Below are positions 38,947 through 48,188 of a stretch of 52,271 nucleotides of DNA, in pieces. Position numbers and translations under genes: made by a program. The stretch is from Methanoregula sp. UBA247 (GTDB lineage Archaea; Halobacteriota; Methanomicrobia; Methanomicrobiales; Methanospirillaceae), in the NCBI GenBank assembly GCA_002495055.1, contig DADR01000035.1:1-52271 (forward strand). Reading direction: 5' to 3'. The notes under the pieces are model-generated. The model had not been told where the DNA came from, ran no database searches, and was given only the letters and a program-made list of their open reading frames with translations. Position 1 is the first letter of the stretch; each line of letters begins with the position of its first letter.

Positions 38947-40170
38947 ATGTTCATCGGGATTGATGACACGGACTCACCTCAGGGAATGTGCACGACATAC
39001 CTCGGGGCAGTCCTTGCACGCCGCCTGATCCGTGAACATATGAGAATTCACGAAGCACGGCTCGTCAGGCTCAACCCGAATGTCACGTGGAAGACACGAG
39101 GTAATGCCGCGGTTTCCCTTCTTGTCAAGGGGGATGCTGACCGGGCATTCAATATTGCATGTGCGACGGTGGAAGAGCTTGCCGATTTCTCCTGCGAGAA
39201 TACAAATCCCGGTGTTGTTGTTACTGATTGTCAGCCGGATCCGACATTCTACCGTAAGGCAGTCACTGAGTTCTGCGAGATTGATGAGGCCATCAGCATT
39301 CTTGAAGCGGCTGGTGCCGTTTACCATGGGTACAAAAACAAGCGCGGCCTGATTGGAGCGACGGCAGCTGTCGCGAGTGTGCTTGCAGACAGCACTTCGG
39401 AAATCCTTGTGTATCGGCAACCGGAACACTGGGGTACTCCTCGAAAAGTTGATCGTGAAAGCTTGTTTGCAACAGAAGAAGTCACGTTCCCCCACACGTG
39501 GGACACGGTAGATAAGGCAAACGATGTTGTGGTCTGTGTGCCGCACACTCCTGATCCGGTGCTCTTTGGCATCCGGGGCGAAAGTCCCTCGTGGGTGATG
39601 ATTGCCCGGGAGATGATCCAATCGGAGAAACCGGGGATTGAACAGATCTGGGTAACCAACCAGGGAACGGATGCGCATATCCTTACTGGCAGGATTGGCG
39701 AGCTTTGCGAAGGGCTCTCCTATCGGATAGAGGGAGTTGTAGCAGAGGCTCCTGCAACGGCCACCGGAGGACACGTCTCGTTCACTATCGGTAACAGGGA
39801 ACAAACCGTCCGGTGCATGGCCTACGAGCCCACAAAAAATTTCCGGCAGATCATACGTGATCTCGTACAGGGCGATGAGATAACCGCATATGGGAGTTAC
39901 AAAAAAGGGAGTATCAATCTCGAAAAAATCAGGATCGTGAAACTGGCCGAACCAATCGTCTCACGCCCACCAGTCTGCACGACATGTAACAAGCGGATGA
40001 CAAGCGACGGTACCGGGAAAGGCTACAAGTGTAAAAAGTGTGGTGCACGTGCAAAAGAACCGGAGATCCAGAAAATTTCTCGTCCGCTAAAACCGGGATG
40101 GTATGAAGTGCCCCCAACTGCACGGAGGCATCTTGCAAAGCCGCTGTGCCGGGGCGAACCGGAGTATTGA
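38947..40170 (+). CDS. tiaS: tRNA(Ile2) 2-agmatinylcytidine synthetase
   Basis: Modifies C34 of tRNA-Ile2(CAU) to agmatidine so that it reads AUA, an essential archaeal step. The 407 residues have the N-terminal FIGIDDTDSPQGMCTTYL, TWKTRGNAAVSLLV, and GATAAVASVL regions, an OB-fold, and a C-terminal zinc ribbon (CTTCNKRMTS ... YKCKKCGARA). Length is normal. Starts very close to its presumed promoter. It is followed by a small gene on the same strand. Confidence 0.94.
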   Translation: MFIGIDDTDSPQGMCTTYLGAVLARRLIREHMRIHEARLVRLNPNVTWKTRGNAAVSLLVKGDADRAFNIACATVEELADFSCENTNPGVVVTDCQPDPTFYRKAVTEFCEIDEAISILEAAGAVYHGYKNKRGLIGATAAVASVLADSTSEILVYRQPEHWGTPRKVDRESLFATEEVTFPHTWDTVDKANDVVVCVPHTPDPVLFGIRGESPSWVMIAREMIQSEKPGIEQIWVTNQGTDAHILTGRIGELCEGLSYRIEGVVAEAPATATGGHVSFTIGNREQTVRCMAYEPTKNFRQIIRDLVQGDEITAYGSYKKGSINLEKIRIVKLAEPIVSRPPVCTTCNKRMTSDGTGKGYKCKKCGARAKEPEIQKISRPLKPGWYEVPPTARRHLAKPLCRGEPEY

Positions 40171-40305
40171 TACACTGGCAACCGAATGAACACCCCGGTT
40201 GCGAAAGATGGACCATTCTACAACAAAGCGTATCATCTTATCCTGCATCTCTTTTGAGAAGTATCGTTCTGGTATTAATCCGGAAAGAAAAATGGAGCAA
40301 CAAAG

Positions 40306-40731
40306 ATGCGGGGCGTTCGTCCGGTCGTTACCATAGAAGCAGCAAAAAAATTTGCGGAACGGCAGGGCTACTGCTGGGTACCTAATCCTGATGCAAATCT
40401 ACCCTATGATGCCCTTGCCTACCGAGACCATGATGCGATTGCGATCCGGGTGCGGACGAGCCGGAGCTCTCCGGGCGAGTTCGACATGTGGGAGGATTTC
40501 TTCCGTGAGGATTTTAAGATTCTTAAAATGCTGCCGATGCCAGAAGGGATCGGTCGCGAGCTCTGGGTACGATATGTCTGGAGCCGTGCCTTCCAGCGGT
40601 ACCGGGTACACGAAGACAGGTTATATGAAATCAGCATGATTGACCGTGACAAACCGGTTTTCCAGAAACGGGTCAAATACAGGAGCGAACCTCTGAACCT
40701 CCCGACAATCCATGGGGATGAAAGTAAATAA
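40306..40731 (+). CDS. Conserved-looking protein of unknown function
   Basis: A 141-residue soluble protein beginning VVTIEAAKKFAERQGYCWVPNPDA, with an aromatic and charged core (FDMWEDFFREDFKILKML, ELWVRYVWSRAFQRYRVHEDRLYEI). The lone Cys and no metal motif give no function. A weak AGCAACAAAG precedes the ATG. It is 135 bases after tiaS on the same strand and may have its own promoter. A hairpin AAGACC/GGTCTT (40859-40882) with a T7 run at about 40892 downstream is a plausible terminator. Confidence 0.65.
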   Translation: MRGVRPVVTIEAAKKFAERQGYCWVPNPDANLPYDALAYRDHDAIAIRVRTSRSSPGEFDMWEDFFREDFKILKMLPMPEGIGRELWVRYVWSRAFQRYRVHEDRLYEISMIDRDKPVFQKRVKYRSEPLNLPTIHGDESK

Positions 40732-40858
40732 GCCCAATTTAAGCCCCGTTTGCCAATCGGACGAATGTCATTTCCGGCTCCAGTGGAAATGCGTCAACCC
40801 CTATGGAAAATATCGATATACTTCCTTGTTTTTAAAAAATAGCCGTTTAAATCAAAAT

Positions 40859-40900
40859 AAGACCTGTTAAAATAGCGGTCTTCCAGCAGCCCTTTTTTTG
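40859..40900 (+). terminator. Hairpin plus T-run terminator
   Basis: AAGACC (40859-40864) pairs with GGTCTT (40877-40882), followed after nine bases by a seven-T run. It lies about 130 bases past the stop of the gene at 40306-40731, with nothing else seen in between. Confidence 0.4.
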
Positions 40901-40979
40901 GGGGGTTACTTTAGCCCTAGGAGAAAAATATCTGCGTTCCGGTAACCACCTTGATACTGTTTTTTATCGTCGAAGGTAT

Positions 40980-43367
40980 TCATCTCGAGACAGCCTCTTC
41001 CACTACCGCAATTTCATCAGCCGAAAGCCCATATAACCCATACACCAGCGAATCGATCTGCATGTCGGTCGACTCGATCTCCTGCGTGATTAACCGCTTT
41101 TCCTGGTCGGTCTTTGCGTTGCTCAGGTGCTTGTGCAGATCCAGCATTTCATTGACGAGCGCAACCATACGATCATGGCGGGCTTTATCATCCGGCTTGT
41201 CGAAGTCGGGAGTGTAGATGGGGAGTTGTCTGAGATCATCCGACGTGAAGATTTTTTGATCTGGAAGCAACTTCCGGACGGATTGATCGAACACAAACAC
41301 CATAAGCCGGCTGTTCAGGATCCCGACAAGATACGGGCCGGCAGAAGGGATAGCACTGGTTGCCTCATCGCCAATTCCCCGGCCATCATCAAACCAGAAG
41401 GCCGGCTGGCTGAACCGTGCGGGAAAGAGAATTTTTTTACGACTTTCCTGCCAGAACTCCTCGCACGCGGACTCCCACCAAAGGTCATCCGGCCTATGTC
41501 TGGCCTTCAGGCTTTCCGCTAAAGACTGGAGGTGCATGGCAATGAGCGGGTGCCGGTGCTTCAACAACTGCCACGGTTTCTTTCCAGAGTTCTGGTGAGA
41601 CCGCGTCCATCCCTGAGGGATCAGGATAACGAACTTCCCCCCGGATCGCGCATGATAGCGACTGATCTCCCTTCCCGCGATTAGTGGGCGAAGGAGGGAT
41701 TTACACCGCCGGTCCCGCCATAGCCATTCCCGCGCCAGTACACCCTCGATTACAAGCGGATCATCTTCCGGGATCCGGATACCGGCGTGCACCTGACCCA
41801 TTACGAAATCATCAAGGGGGGCACCGTTCCTAAACACGTTTTCAAGAATGTTTCGGCCACGGGTATCAGACAGGATCCAGCCACCATCGTCCAGGTGGGC
41901 CTGGTTTACCGGGAACCGGTGTGAACTGATGTAATCATCCAACTTTCCGGAAAGCGAGATGTCCGCCAGTGTCGCAGAGAATACATGTGTGGGAGACCGG
42001 TTGCTGATCCGGAGAATGCATGGCGCAATTCCCGGCTTGCTTTTGTCGGGAAGAGAGAAATCCACAATCTCGTCGATTTGCTTTGTTCCGATCAATACCC
42101 TCAGAGGTGACCCACTCGATCCCCGGAGCCAGCGATTACTCAGGAAACAGGAGAGGGTTCCACCCGTCCTGAGGAGAGATAATCCCTTCTCGATAACAAA
42201 TGCAGAGAGATCTGCCAGTGGATGGTAGACCTGATAGTGCCGCTGGAAATACTGCTGGATCCATTCACGATCCCTAAGTTGGCCTTCCGGGGGATTACTC
42301 ACAACAGCATCAAATCCTCCCGTAGCAAAAATCTCGGGGAATCCATTATGCCAGTCAAAGGTATTGAGTGTATGGCGCTCCCGGGGTGGGCAGAACATCC
42401 AGGACTCATCATCGATAATCTCCGGGCTGATCAGGGCATTCCCGCACTGGATCGTATGTCTTAGATCCCTGAACACCAGTTCTGAAAGCTTAAAGAAGGT
42501 GTGAGGGTTCTGCCCCGTTTGACGCTCCTCCAGAAGCCTGAAGAACAGCAGCATTCTTGTCACTGCAACGGCATGCCGGTTTATGTCCAGTCCATGAATG
42601 GAACCGGTCAGGATCTCCCGGCGCTCGTCGAAAGTCAGTACCCCACTACTATTTTTGTCAAGAATGTACCGATACATAGAAAGGAGGATCCCTCCTGCTC
42701 CACACGAGGGATCCAAAACACGGATTGGGAGGATCTCCCTCGCAGACCGGTTTTCCAAAGCAGCGGTAAGCGAGCTTTTCACCAGGTACTCTATCACGGG
42801 GAGTGGCAGTACCGTTGTCCCAACAGTACTTGTAGTATCATACGTGTCGACAATTACTGCCTGGTGCGCTGCGGATCTCCTGATAGTACGGGTGAGATAC
42901 CGCAAAAGGACCTGTGCGAGGATTTCTGTCGGCATGGACGCAAGATCATACTGTCGATCCTTTGACATGAGTGTGGAAAGAATTGAAGTGAACACATGAT
43001 ATTCGAGTACAAGACCTTCGAGATCGTCCGTCACGTCGTGAGAGATATCAGGATCATCATGATATAATGCGTAAGTATACCGTAGAATTGGTCTAAGGTC
43101 ATGATCACACCTGTAGGTGTCCTGAATATTCCGGAGCATTCCACTGATTAATCCACGATCCTCTGCAATGAGCAGAAACAGGAGGGAAAAGATAATGCGA
43201 TTGACCGCGGTTGCAATCTGTTCGCTCCTCATGCCAAGATTGTTCCTCGCAATACTACGGGCCAGCTGTTCGCGCCAGCAGGTGAGATCGTGAAGGAGGA
43301 CTGCGTCAGCATGATTCCGTGCGAGAATGTTAATATTATCATCAGGAAATGTGTGCTGACTCGACAT
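40980..43367 (-). CDS. Eco57I/TaqI-like DNA adenine N6-methylase with NPPE motif
   Basis: A 795-residue methylase of the Type IIG-like group. Motif I DPSCGAGG (residues 219-226) and the following GLDIN (259-263) form the SAM site. The catalytic motif reads NPPE (358-361, FDAVVSNPPEGQ) instead of NPPY/F/W, a change that should impair base stacking or reflect a distinct substrate. The N-terminal 200 residues lack an obvious nuclease motif; the C-terminal half resembles a TaqI-like specificity region (PLIAGREISRYH). No restriction enzyme, BREX or specificity partner is adjacent, so it appears to be an orphan. A TATA-like region (about 43405-43418) precedes the ATG. Confidence 0.82.
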   Translation of the reverse strand: MSSQHTFPDDNINILARNHADAVLLHDLTCWREQLARSIARNNLGMRSEQIATAVNRIIFSLLFLLIAEDRGLISGMLRNIQDTYRCDHDLRPILRYTYALYHDDPDISHDVTDDLEGLVLEYHVFTSILSTLMSKDRQYDLASMPTEILAQVLLRYLTRTIRRSAAHQAVIVDTYDTTSTVGTTVLPLPVIEYLVKSSLTAALENRSAREILPIRVLDPSCGAGGILLSMYRYILDKNSSGVLTFDERREILTGSIHGLDINRHAVAVTRMLLFFRLLEERQTGQNPHTFFKLSELVFRDLRHTIQCGNALISPEIIDDESWMFCPPRERHTLNTFDWHNGFPEIFATGGFDAVVSNPPEGQLRDREWIQQYFQRHYQVYHPLADLSAFVIEKGLSLLRTGGTLSCFLSNRWLRGSSGSPLRVLIGTKQIDEIVDFSLPDKSKPGIAPCILRISNRSPTHVFSATLADISLSGKLDDYISSHRFPVNQAHLDDGGWILSDTRGRNILENVFRNGAPLDDFVMGQVHAGIRIPEDDPLVIEGVLAREWLWRDRRCKSLLRPLIAGREISRYHARSGGKFVILIPQGWTRSHQNSGKKPWQLLKHRHPLIAMHLQSLAESLKARHRPDDLWWESACEEFWQESRKKILFPARFSQPAFWFDDGRGIGDEATSAIPSAGPYLVGILNSRLMVFVFDQSVRKLLPDQKIFTSDDLRQLPIYTPDFDKPDDKARHDRMVALVNEMLDLHKHLSNAKTDQEKRLITQEIESTDMQIDSLVYGLYGLSADEIAVVEEAVSR

Positions 43368-43687
43368 TGTTGTAGTACTGCGTTATTATGAAAATAATTA
43401 TGCTGATAAATAAATGAGCGTGGGACTATCGAACAATTTCTCATCGTTCGCATCAAACGGCTTCCTGGACTGGCACTCTTCAAATTGTGATTGCCGTTTA
43501 ATGAAGATTCTGGCTATAATACGATAGCGGATCCTATCTGATGAATTTATTCCATAATTGAATTCATTACAAAATCATTCTTCAGGTTACAGGAAATTAC
43601 CTGCGATACTACCTGCGATGAGCCGTCCTGAAACACAGTTATCATCATAGCATACCTATATCTATGCAATAACCGGGAGGGAAATGA
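43368..43687. other. 320-nt divergent spacer with a tandem repeat
   Basis: Holds the divergent promoters of the methylase and dhs. No gene seen. A 9-base word ACCTGCGAT occurs twice head to tail, 12 bases apart (starting 43599 and 43611), about 50 bases upstream of the likely dhs TATA (CCTATATCTA, about 43655-43662). AT-rich stretches near 43390-43420 match the methylase promoter. Confidence 0.4.
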
Positions 43688-44626
43688 ATGACAAAACAGT
43701 GCGATGAACCGGTCACTCAGATTCATCTAAAACCGAAGATGACCGTGAATGAACTTGTCACGGCTATGGGAAAGGCCGGGGCGTACAATGGGGGGTCGCT
43801 GTCTCGCGCCGTTGATATTTATGAACAGATGCTGCGTGATTCCGAAACAACAAAATTCTTCGGTCTCGCTGGCGCGATGGTACCAGCCGGCATGGGCGGG
43901 ATCGTTTCTGATCTTGTGAAAAACGGGTATATCGATGTACTCGTATCGACGGGTGCAAATCTCACGCATGATATAATCGAGGCGATCGGGTGCAGGCACT
44001 ATCATGGCACAGCGTTCTGCAACGATGTCGAACTTCGCCATGATGAGATAAATCGCATCTATGATGTATACCTTCCGAACGAAGCTTTTGAGCATTTTGA
44101 AGAATACATGCAGAACGTTTTCGGCAGGCTCGAGCCCGGAAGCACTATCTCCATATCCGGGCTTCTTAACCACCTGGGGAATAACCTTCCATCCGGTATT
44201 CTCCACACTGCAGCGAGGAAAAAGGTGCCTGTCTATTGTCCAGCGGTGCAGGATTCCATGGTGGGACTACAATACTGGCTATTTTCACAGACCAATAAGG
44301 TTACCGTCGATGCTTTTGCTGATATGCCTTCACTCATGGACACGTGCTTTACGACAAAAAAAGCCGGGGCATTCCTGGTTGGAGGGGGTGTTCCGAAAAA
44401 TTTCATCCTCCAGAGCATGCTCATGACCCCTAACGGATTTGACTATGCCGTGCAGCTTACCGGAGATCGACCGGATCTCGGCGGGCTCTCGGGTGCGACA
44501 CTCGATGAAGCCCGTTCATGGGGGAAGATAACGGAAACCGCACGGGCAGTTACGGTCTATGGCGATGCGACAATCACCATGCCGGTCCTTATCGCAGCAG
44601 TCATGGAGCGGATGTACCATGACTGA
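43688..44626 (+). CDS. dhs: Deoxyhypusine synthase
   Basis: Transfers the aminobutyl group of spermidine to the lysine of archaeal IF5A, the first step of hypusine formation. The 312-residue protein has the active-site Lys280 in SWGKITETARAVTVYGDATI, and the NAD-site regions ISTGANLTHD-like (VSTGANLTHDIIEAIG) and FLVGGGVPKNFILQ. Length is normal. A GGGAGGG ribosome site lies before the ATG, and an out-of-frame ATG is four bases earlier. The stop overlaps the pyrF start by 8 bases. Confidence 0.95.
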   Translation: MTKQCDEPVTQIHLKPKMTVNELVTAMGKAGAYNGGSLSRAVDIYEQMLRDSETTKFFGLAGAMVPAGMGGIVSDLVKNGYIDVLVSTGANLTHDIIEAIGCRHYHGTAFCNDVELRHDEINRIYDVYLPNEAFEHFEEYMQNVFGRLEPGSTISISGLLNHLGNNLPSGILHTAARKKVPVYCPAVQDSMVGLQYWLFSQTNKVTVDAFADMPSLMDTCFTTKKAGAFLVGGGVPKNFILQSMLMTPNGFDYAVQLTGDRPDLGGLSGATLDEARSWGKITETARAVTVYGDATITMPVLIAAVMERMYHD

Positions 44627-45257
44627 ATTGATTCTTGCACTTGATGTTACTGATAAGAAGACGGCACTTGCAATTGCCCACGAATGTGCGCCATACCTTG
44701 ACGCAATTAAACTCGGTTATCCTCTCATCCTTTCGTGCGGGCTCTCCATAGCAGAGGAGCTGGAGGTCGAAGACCTCGCCCTTATTGCCGATTTTAAAGT
44801 TGCCGACATCCCAAACACAAACCGGCTCATCGCAGAACAGGTTTTTGATGCAGGATTCTCATCCATTATCTGCCACGGGTTTACCGGAAAAGATGCTGTA
44901 CAGGCGTGTGTCGATACCTCATCCGATTATGGTGGCGCGTGTTTCGTTGTTGCAGAGATGAGCCACCCGGGAGCTGTCGAATTCTTTCAGCAGGGAACTG
45001 CCGAACATATCGCGCATCTGGCAACCGAATGCGGGGCAGATGGTATCATCGCCCCGGCTACCCGTCCGGAAAGGGTAAAGGCACTGCGACACATCGTTGG
45101 TAACCGTAAGATCCTTTCTCCAGGTATCGGAGCCCAGGGGGGCGATGCTGATACTGTTGCAGGACTTGTGGATGGAATAATTGTGGGTCGGGCAATTTAT
45201 GAGGCGGAAACGCCAGGTGCCGTCGCTAAGGCATTTGCGCATGTCCGTTCCGCGTGA
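44619..45257 (+). CDS. pyrF: Orotidine 5'-phosphate decarboxylase
   Basis: Decarboxylates OMP to UMP. The 212-residue barrel has Asp9 in LALDV, Lys31 and the catalytic DFKVADI array (Asp58, Lys60, Asp63), and the phosphate loop SPGIGAQGG and IIVGRAIYEA at the end. ATG 44619 overlaps dhs by 8 bases. The short archaeal length is normal. Confidence 0.95.
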   Translation: MTELILALDVTDKKTALAIAHECAPYLDAIKLGYPLILSCGLSIAEELEVEDLALIADFKVADIPNTNRLIAEQVFDAGFSSIICHGFTGKDAVQACVDTSSDYGGACFVVAEMSHPGAVEFFQQGTAEHIAHLATECGADGIIAPATRPERVKALRHIVGNRKILSPGIGAQGGDADTVAGLVDGIIVGRAIYEAETPGAVAKAFAHVRSA

Positions 45258-45381
45258 CAATATATCAAAACCTCCATTTTGCGACCAGAACCGGGTGTGC
45301 GCGGTTTTTTATCAAGATATAGCCGGTTCATTGACCTAAAAGGGTCTAAAAATTTATTAAGGACTCATGCGATGTTATAGT

Positions 45382-45744
45382 ATGGATTGGACTGCGGAAC
45401 AACGAATATTAGCTCAAAAATATAAGAGAACGGACGATATTCCGGAAAAGGAACGTAAATACAAATGTCATACCTGCCACCTCATTGTTGATGAAAAGCC
45501 GTGTCCGAAATGTGGTGAGACGCACCTTGAAATCATGTGCCCGCTTGACCATTGCCATTGCACCCACGAGATCATTTCAGGTATTGATTACTGTCCTTTA
45601 TGCGGGAAAGCCGTCTGTCCGGAGTGCGGATCTCATGATGTCACCCAGATCAGCAGGGTAACCGGCTACCTGCAGGATGTCTCCGGCTGGAACGCCAGCA
45701 AACAGCAGGAACTCAAAGACCGCGTGCGCTATTCGATCGCATGA
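45382..45744 (+). CDS. Stand-alone NrdD C-terminal-like zinc/glycyl-radical-tail protein
   Basis: A 120-residue protein resembling only the C-terminal end of anaerobic (class III) ribonucleotide reductase. It has an array of zinc-like Cys motifs (KCHTCH, PCPKCG, CPLDHCHC, CPLCG, CPECG) and then ISRVTGYLQDVSGWNASKQQELKDR, which matches the NrdD glycyl-radical tail, with Gly95. The rest of the reductase is absent. A TATA-like TTTATTAAGG near 45352 predicts a start almost at ATG 45382, so it is probably leaderless. It overlaps cbiZ by 4 bases, so the pair is translated together. Function unknown. Confidence 0.75.
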   Translation: MDWTAEQRILAQKYKRTDDIPEKERKYKCHTCHLIVDEKPCPKCGETHLEIMCPLDHCHCTHEIISGIDYCPLCGKAVCPECGSHDVTQISRVTGYLQDVSGWNASKQQELKDRVRYSIA

Positions 45745-46625
45745 GATACTATTTTAATGCGAATACTCTTTTTATCCTTGGGACTTTCCGCGCTGCAAGT
45801 ACCGGAATCTCCGGTGGAATTCGTTCAGTTTCTACTCTTTTAAACCATACCGTTTCTGCCGGCTGGAACCATGAGGATCCAGAAAAAGAGCTGGAATTCA
45901 CTGCATCAGGTGCCGGCATCAGCAGTGATTTATTTGGGCTGCTTACCGCTGTTCCGGTACAGCAGTGTTGTGTGCTCCAGTATGATTTTGTAACGGTCTT
46001 CATCACTGCAGGTATCCGACGTGAACCCTCAGAGTCAGCCGGGACAATTAATATCCTCGTTACGAGCAGCGAGGGTATGGAAGACGCAGCCCTTCTCGAA
46101 ACGATCATGGTTGCGACTGAGGCGAAAGCCGAGGCACTTATCAAGATGGATCTCCCCCTGTCAGGTACTCCTACCGATGCAATTATCGCCGGATGTGAAG
46201 GGGGCGTAAAACACCGGTATGCCGGGAGGCTTACAGATACTGGCAGGCGTGTTCGCGCTGCTGTGCTTTTTGGTATACCGGAAGCTATCCAGCGCCATGA
46301 TGCACCAGAACGATCCACCCACTCCTCTTTTTTTATTTTCAGCCGTTTCCAGGGAGAACACTGGGTGGAATGGTCACCGCTTGACTGCCCGTATTTCCCC
46401 TGCCACTACCCCGGGCAGCGGTGCGATTTCTGCTATTGCCCCTTCTATCCCTGCGGGGACGAAGATATCGGGGAATGGGCAGAGAGTTCCCATGGGGGAA
46501 AGGTATGGAACTGTGCCCGGTGCACACTTCTTCATGAACCTGAAATTACCGATTACTTAAAAAAATTCCCCCGTGCATCAATTACAGAACTGAAACAGTT
46601 GCGGAACGATAAAAAAGAAGTTTAA
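45741..46625 (+). CDS. cbiZ: Adenosylcobinamide amidohydrolase with Cys-rich domain
   Basis: Salvages cobinamides by removing the aminopropanol side chain so that the corrin can be rebuilt into the native cobamide. The CbiZ domain occupies residues 1-200 (STLLNHTVSAGW, VFITAGIRREP, SGTPTDAIIAGCEG). A C-terminal Cys-rich small domain (CPYFPCHYPGQRCDFCYCPFYPCGDE, then NCARCTLLHEPEITDYL) is fused, a combination found in methanogen CbiZ proteins. The start overlaps the NrdD-tail-like gene by 4 bases. Confidence 0.88.
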   Translation: MRYYFNANTLFILGTFRAASTGISGGIRSVSTLLNHTVSAGWNHEDPEKELEFTASGAGISSDLFGLLTAVPVQQCCVLQYDFVTVFITAGIRREPSESAGTINILVTSSEGMEDAALLETIMVATEAKAEALIKMDLPLSGTPTDAIIAGCEGGVKHRYAGRLTDTGRRVRAAVLFGIPEAIQRHDAPERSTHSSFFIFSRFQGEHWVEWSPLDCPYFPCHYPGQRCDFCYCPFYPCGDEDIGEWAESSHGGKVWNCARCTLLHEPEITDYLKKFPRASITELKQLRNDKKEV

Positions 46626-46628
46626 TAA

Positions 46629-46823
46629 TTATTCTTTTATCCCGAGTGCGGAAACAAGCTCAGCAAGCGGGATGCCATGTGCTTCGGCAGCCTCGCGGAT
46701 TGTCTCGCCGCGGGCGATGGCGCACCCGACACATCCCATGCCGAATTTGAAGAGTGCCTCAGTTGCCTCGGGTTTCGCTTTTAAGAGATCATAGATGGTA
46801 CTGTCAGCCGTAATTTCAACCAT
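46629..46823 (-). CDS. DUF1858 disulfide-type protein
   Basis: A 64-residue protein of the DUF1858 family, with ADSTIYDLLKAKPEATEALFKFGMGCVGC and a following helix pair. The CVGC pair resembles a redox or metal site in the family associated with hybrid-cluster proteins. A minus-strand TATA-like element lies near 46842-46850. Convergent with cbiZ, with 3 bases between. Confidence 0.9.
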   Translation of the reverse strand: MVEITADSTIYDLLKAKPEATEALFKFGMGCVGCAIARGETIREAAEAHGIPLAELVSALGIKE

Positions 46824-46943
46824 AGTATCACTAAGTCACTGTTATAAAACATAAATCTCTCCATAGCGGCGTTTCACTTTCACCATGCATACTTCGCAAT
46901 ATATAGGCATGATAAGAACCGATGAGTTACTGGAGATGTATGA

Positions 46944-48188
46944 ATGGATTTTTCCGAAACAGCAGAAAGAATCTCCCGAAAGTTTTCCCAGAAAGGAACA
47001 GAGATCGATCCAAAGAAGATCGAGGGTAAGCTCCGCCGTCTCGTCAACGAGTTCGGTGTCCAGCCATCCGAAGCGGAACGCAGTGTAAACAACGAACTTG
47101 CCAAAGAGTTCAACCTGCCCTCAATGGGATCAGGAGGTAGTGGAAAGAGCAGTGGTGGATCCGAGCTAAAAAAAATCGCTGATGTCACACCCGGTGACTG
47201 GGTAACCATTGAAGGCAAGGTTGTATCGCTCTCCACTCCTGCATCACCTGCAATTGCCCAGAGCGGGATTATCGCAGATGAGTCCGGAGGGATACGGTTC
47301 GTGGCATGGGCAAAATCGAATGCACCTGCGATGACCAAAGGTTCGTACTACCGTATTGAATCTGCAGTAGTTGATGATTTCAAGGGTGTTGCAAGCCTGA
47401 AGATCCACTCCGGGACGAGCGTGAAAGAATGCGTAAACGATGGTGCACTCATCCCAAGTACGGTTCCGATTATCAACCTTCATCCTGGAGTTGGCAGCAT
47501 CCGTGCAAAAGTTATCCAGGAATGGGAGTCTTCCCATGAAAGGATGCTCCAGTCCGGTCTTTTGGGTGATGAAACAGGCACGATCAAATTTGTGATCTGG
47601 AGAGAACCAGGCAAGGAAAAACTTGCTGTGGATTCTGTCTATACTATATTCTACGCTCAGGTAGACGAATTCAACGGCAGACTCTCACTCAACCTGAACA
47701 CCGCAGAGATCATGCCCGAAGATAGTGATATTTTAGTTAGCGGGGGCAGTTTATCAGTCCGCGGGGCTATTGTGCATATTGCGCCCGGCTCCGGGATTAT
47801 CAAACGGTGCCCTGTTGAAGGGTGCAACCGTGCCCTTTCGCGCCAGAACTATTGCCCGGTTCACGAGATCCAGCCCAAATTTATCTATGATTTGAGAATC
47901 AAGGGATGGCTCGATGATGGTATGAAGACGCATAACATCCTGCTCCAGCGGGATGTCGTTGAGTCACTTACGGGTATAACTCTCGATGCGGCAAAGGAAA
48001 TTGCAGAGAACAATCCTCTCGGTATGGACGAAGTGTTCCTCAGGATGCGCGATGCGATTCTCGGGCGCTATATCACCTGTCATGGCAGGGAGATCGACAG
48101 CCGTCTGCTGGTCAATGCCTGCGAGCGGCTGACTTTTGATAGTGGAGAACATGCAGCACTGTTGAACCGGTCAGGAAGTGCTTCATGA
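46944..48188 (+). CDS. rpa: Replication protein A, single-stranded DNA-binding
   Basis: A 414-residue euryarchaeal RPA. N-terminal 60 residues are helical; OB-folds lie at about 75-165 (TPGDWVTIEGKVVSL) and 180-260, followed by a zinc finger with Cys289, Cys294, Cys304 and His307 (CPVEGCNRALSRQNYCPVH) and a C-terminal domain. It protects ssDNA in replication and repair. The stop overlaps the associated-protein gene by 4 bases. An upstream frame from 46885 is out of register and not supported. Confidence 0.94.
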   Translation: MDFSETAERISRKFSQKGTEIDPKKIEGKLRRLVNEFGVQPSEAERSVNNELAKEFNLPSMGSGGSGKSSGGSELKKIADVTPGDWVTIEGKVVSLSTPASPAIAQSGIIADESGGIRFVAWAKSNAPAMTKGSYYRIESAVVDDFKGVASLKIHSGTSVKECVNDGALIPSTVPIINLHPGVGSIRAKVIQEWESSHERMLQSGLLGDETGTIKFVIWREPGKEKLAVDSVYTIFYAQVDEFNGRLSLNLNTAEIMPEDSDILVSGGSLSVRGAIVHIAPGSGIIKRCPVEGCNRALSRQNYCPVHEIQPKFIYDLRIKGWLDDGMKTHNILLQRDVVESLTGITLDAAKEIAENNPLGMDEVFLRMRDAILGRYITCHGREIDSRLLVNACERLTFDSGEHAALLNRSGSAS

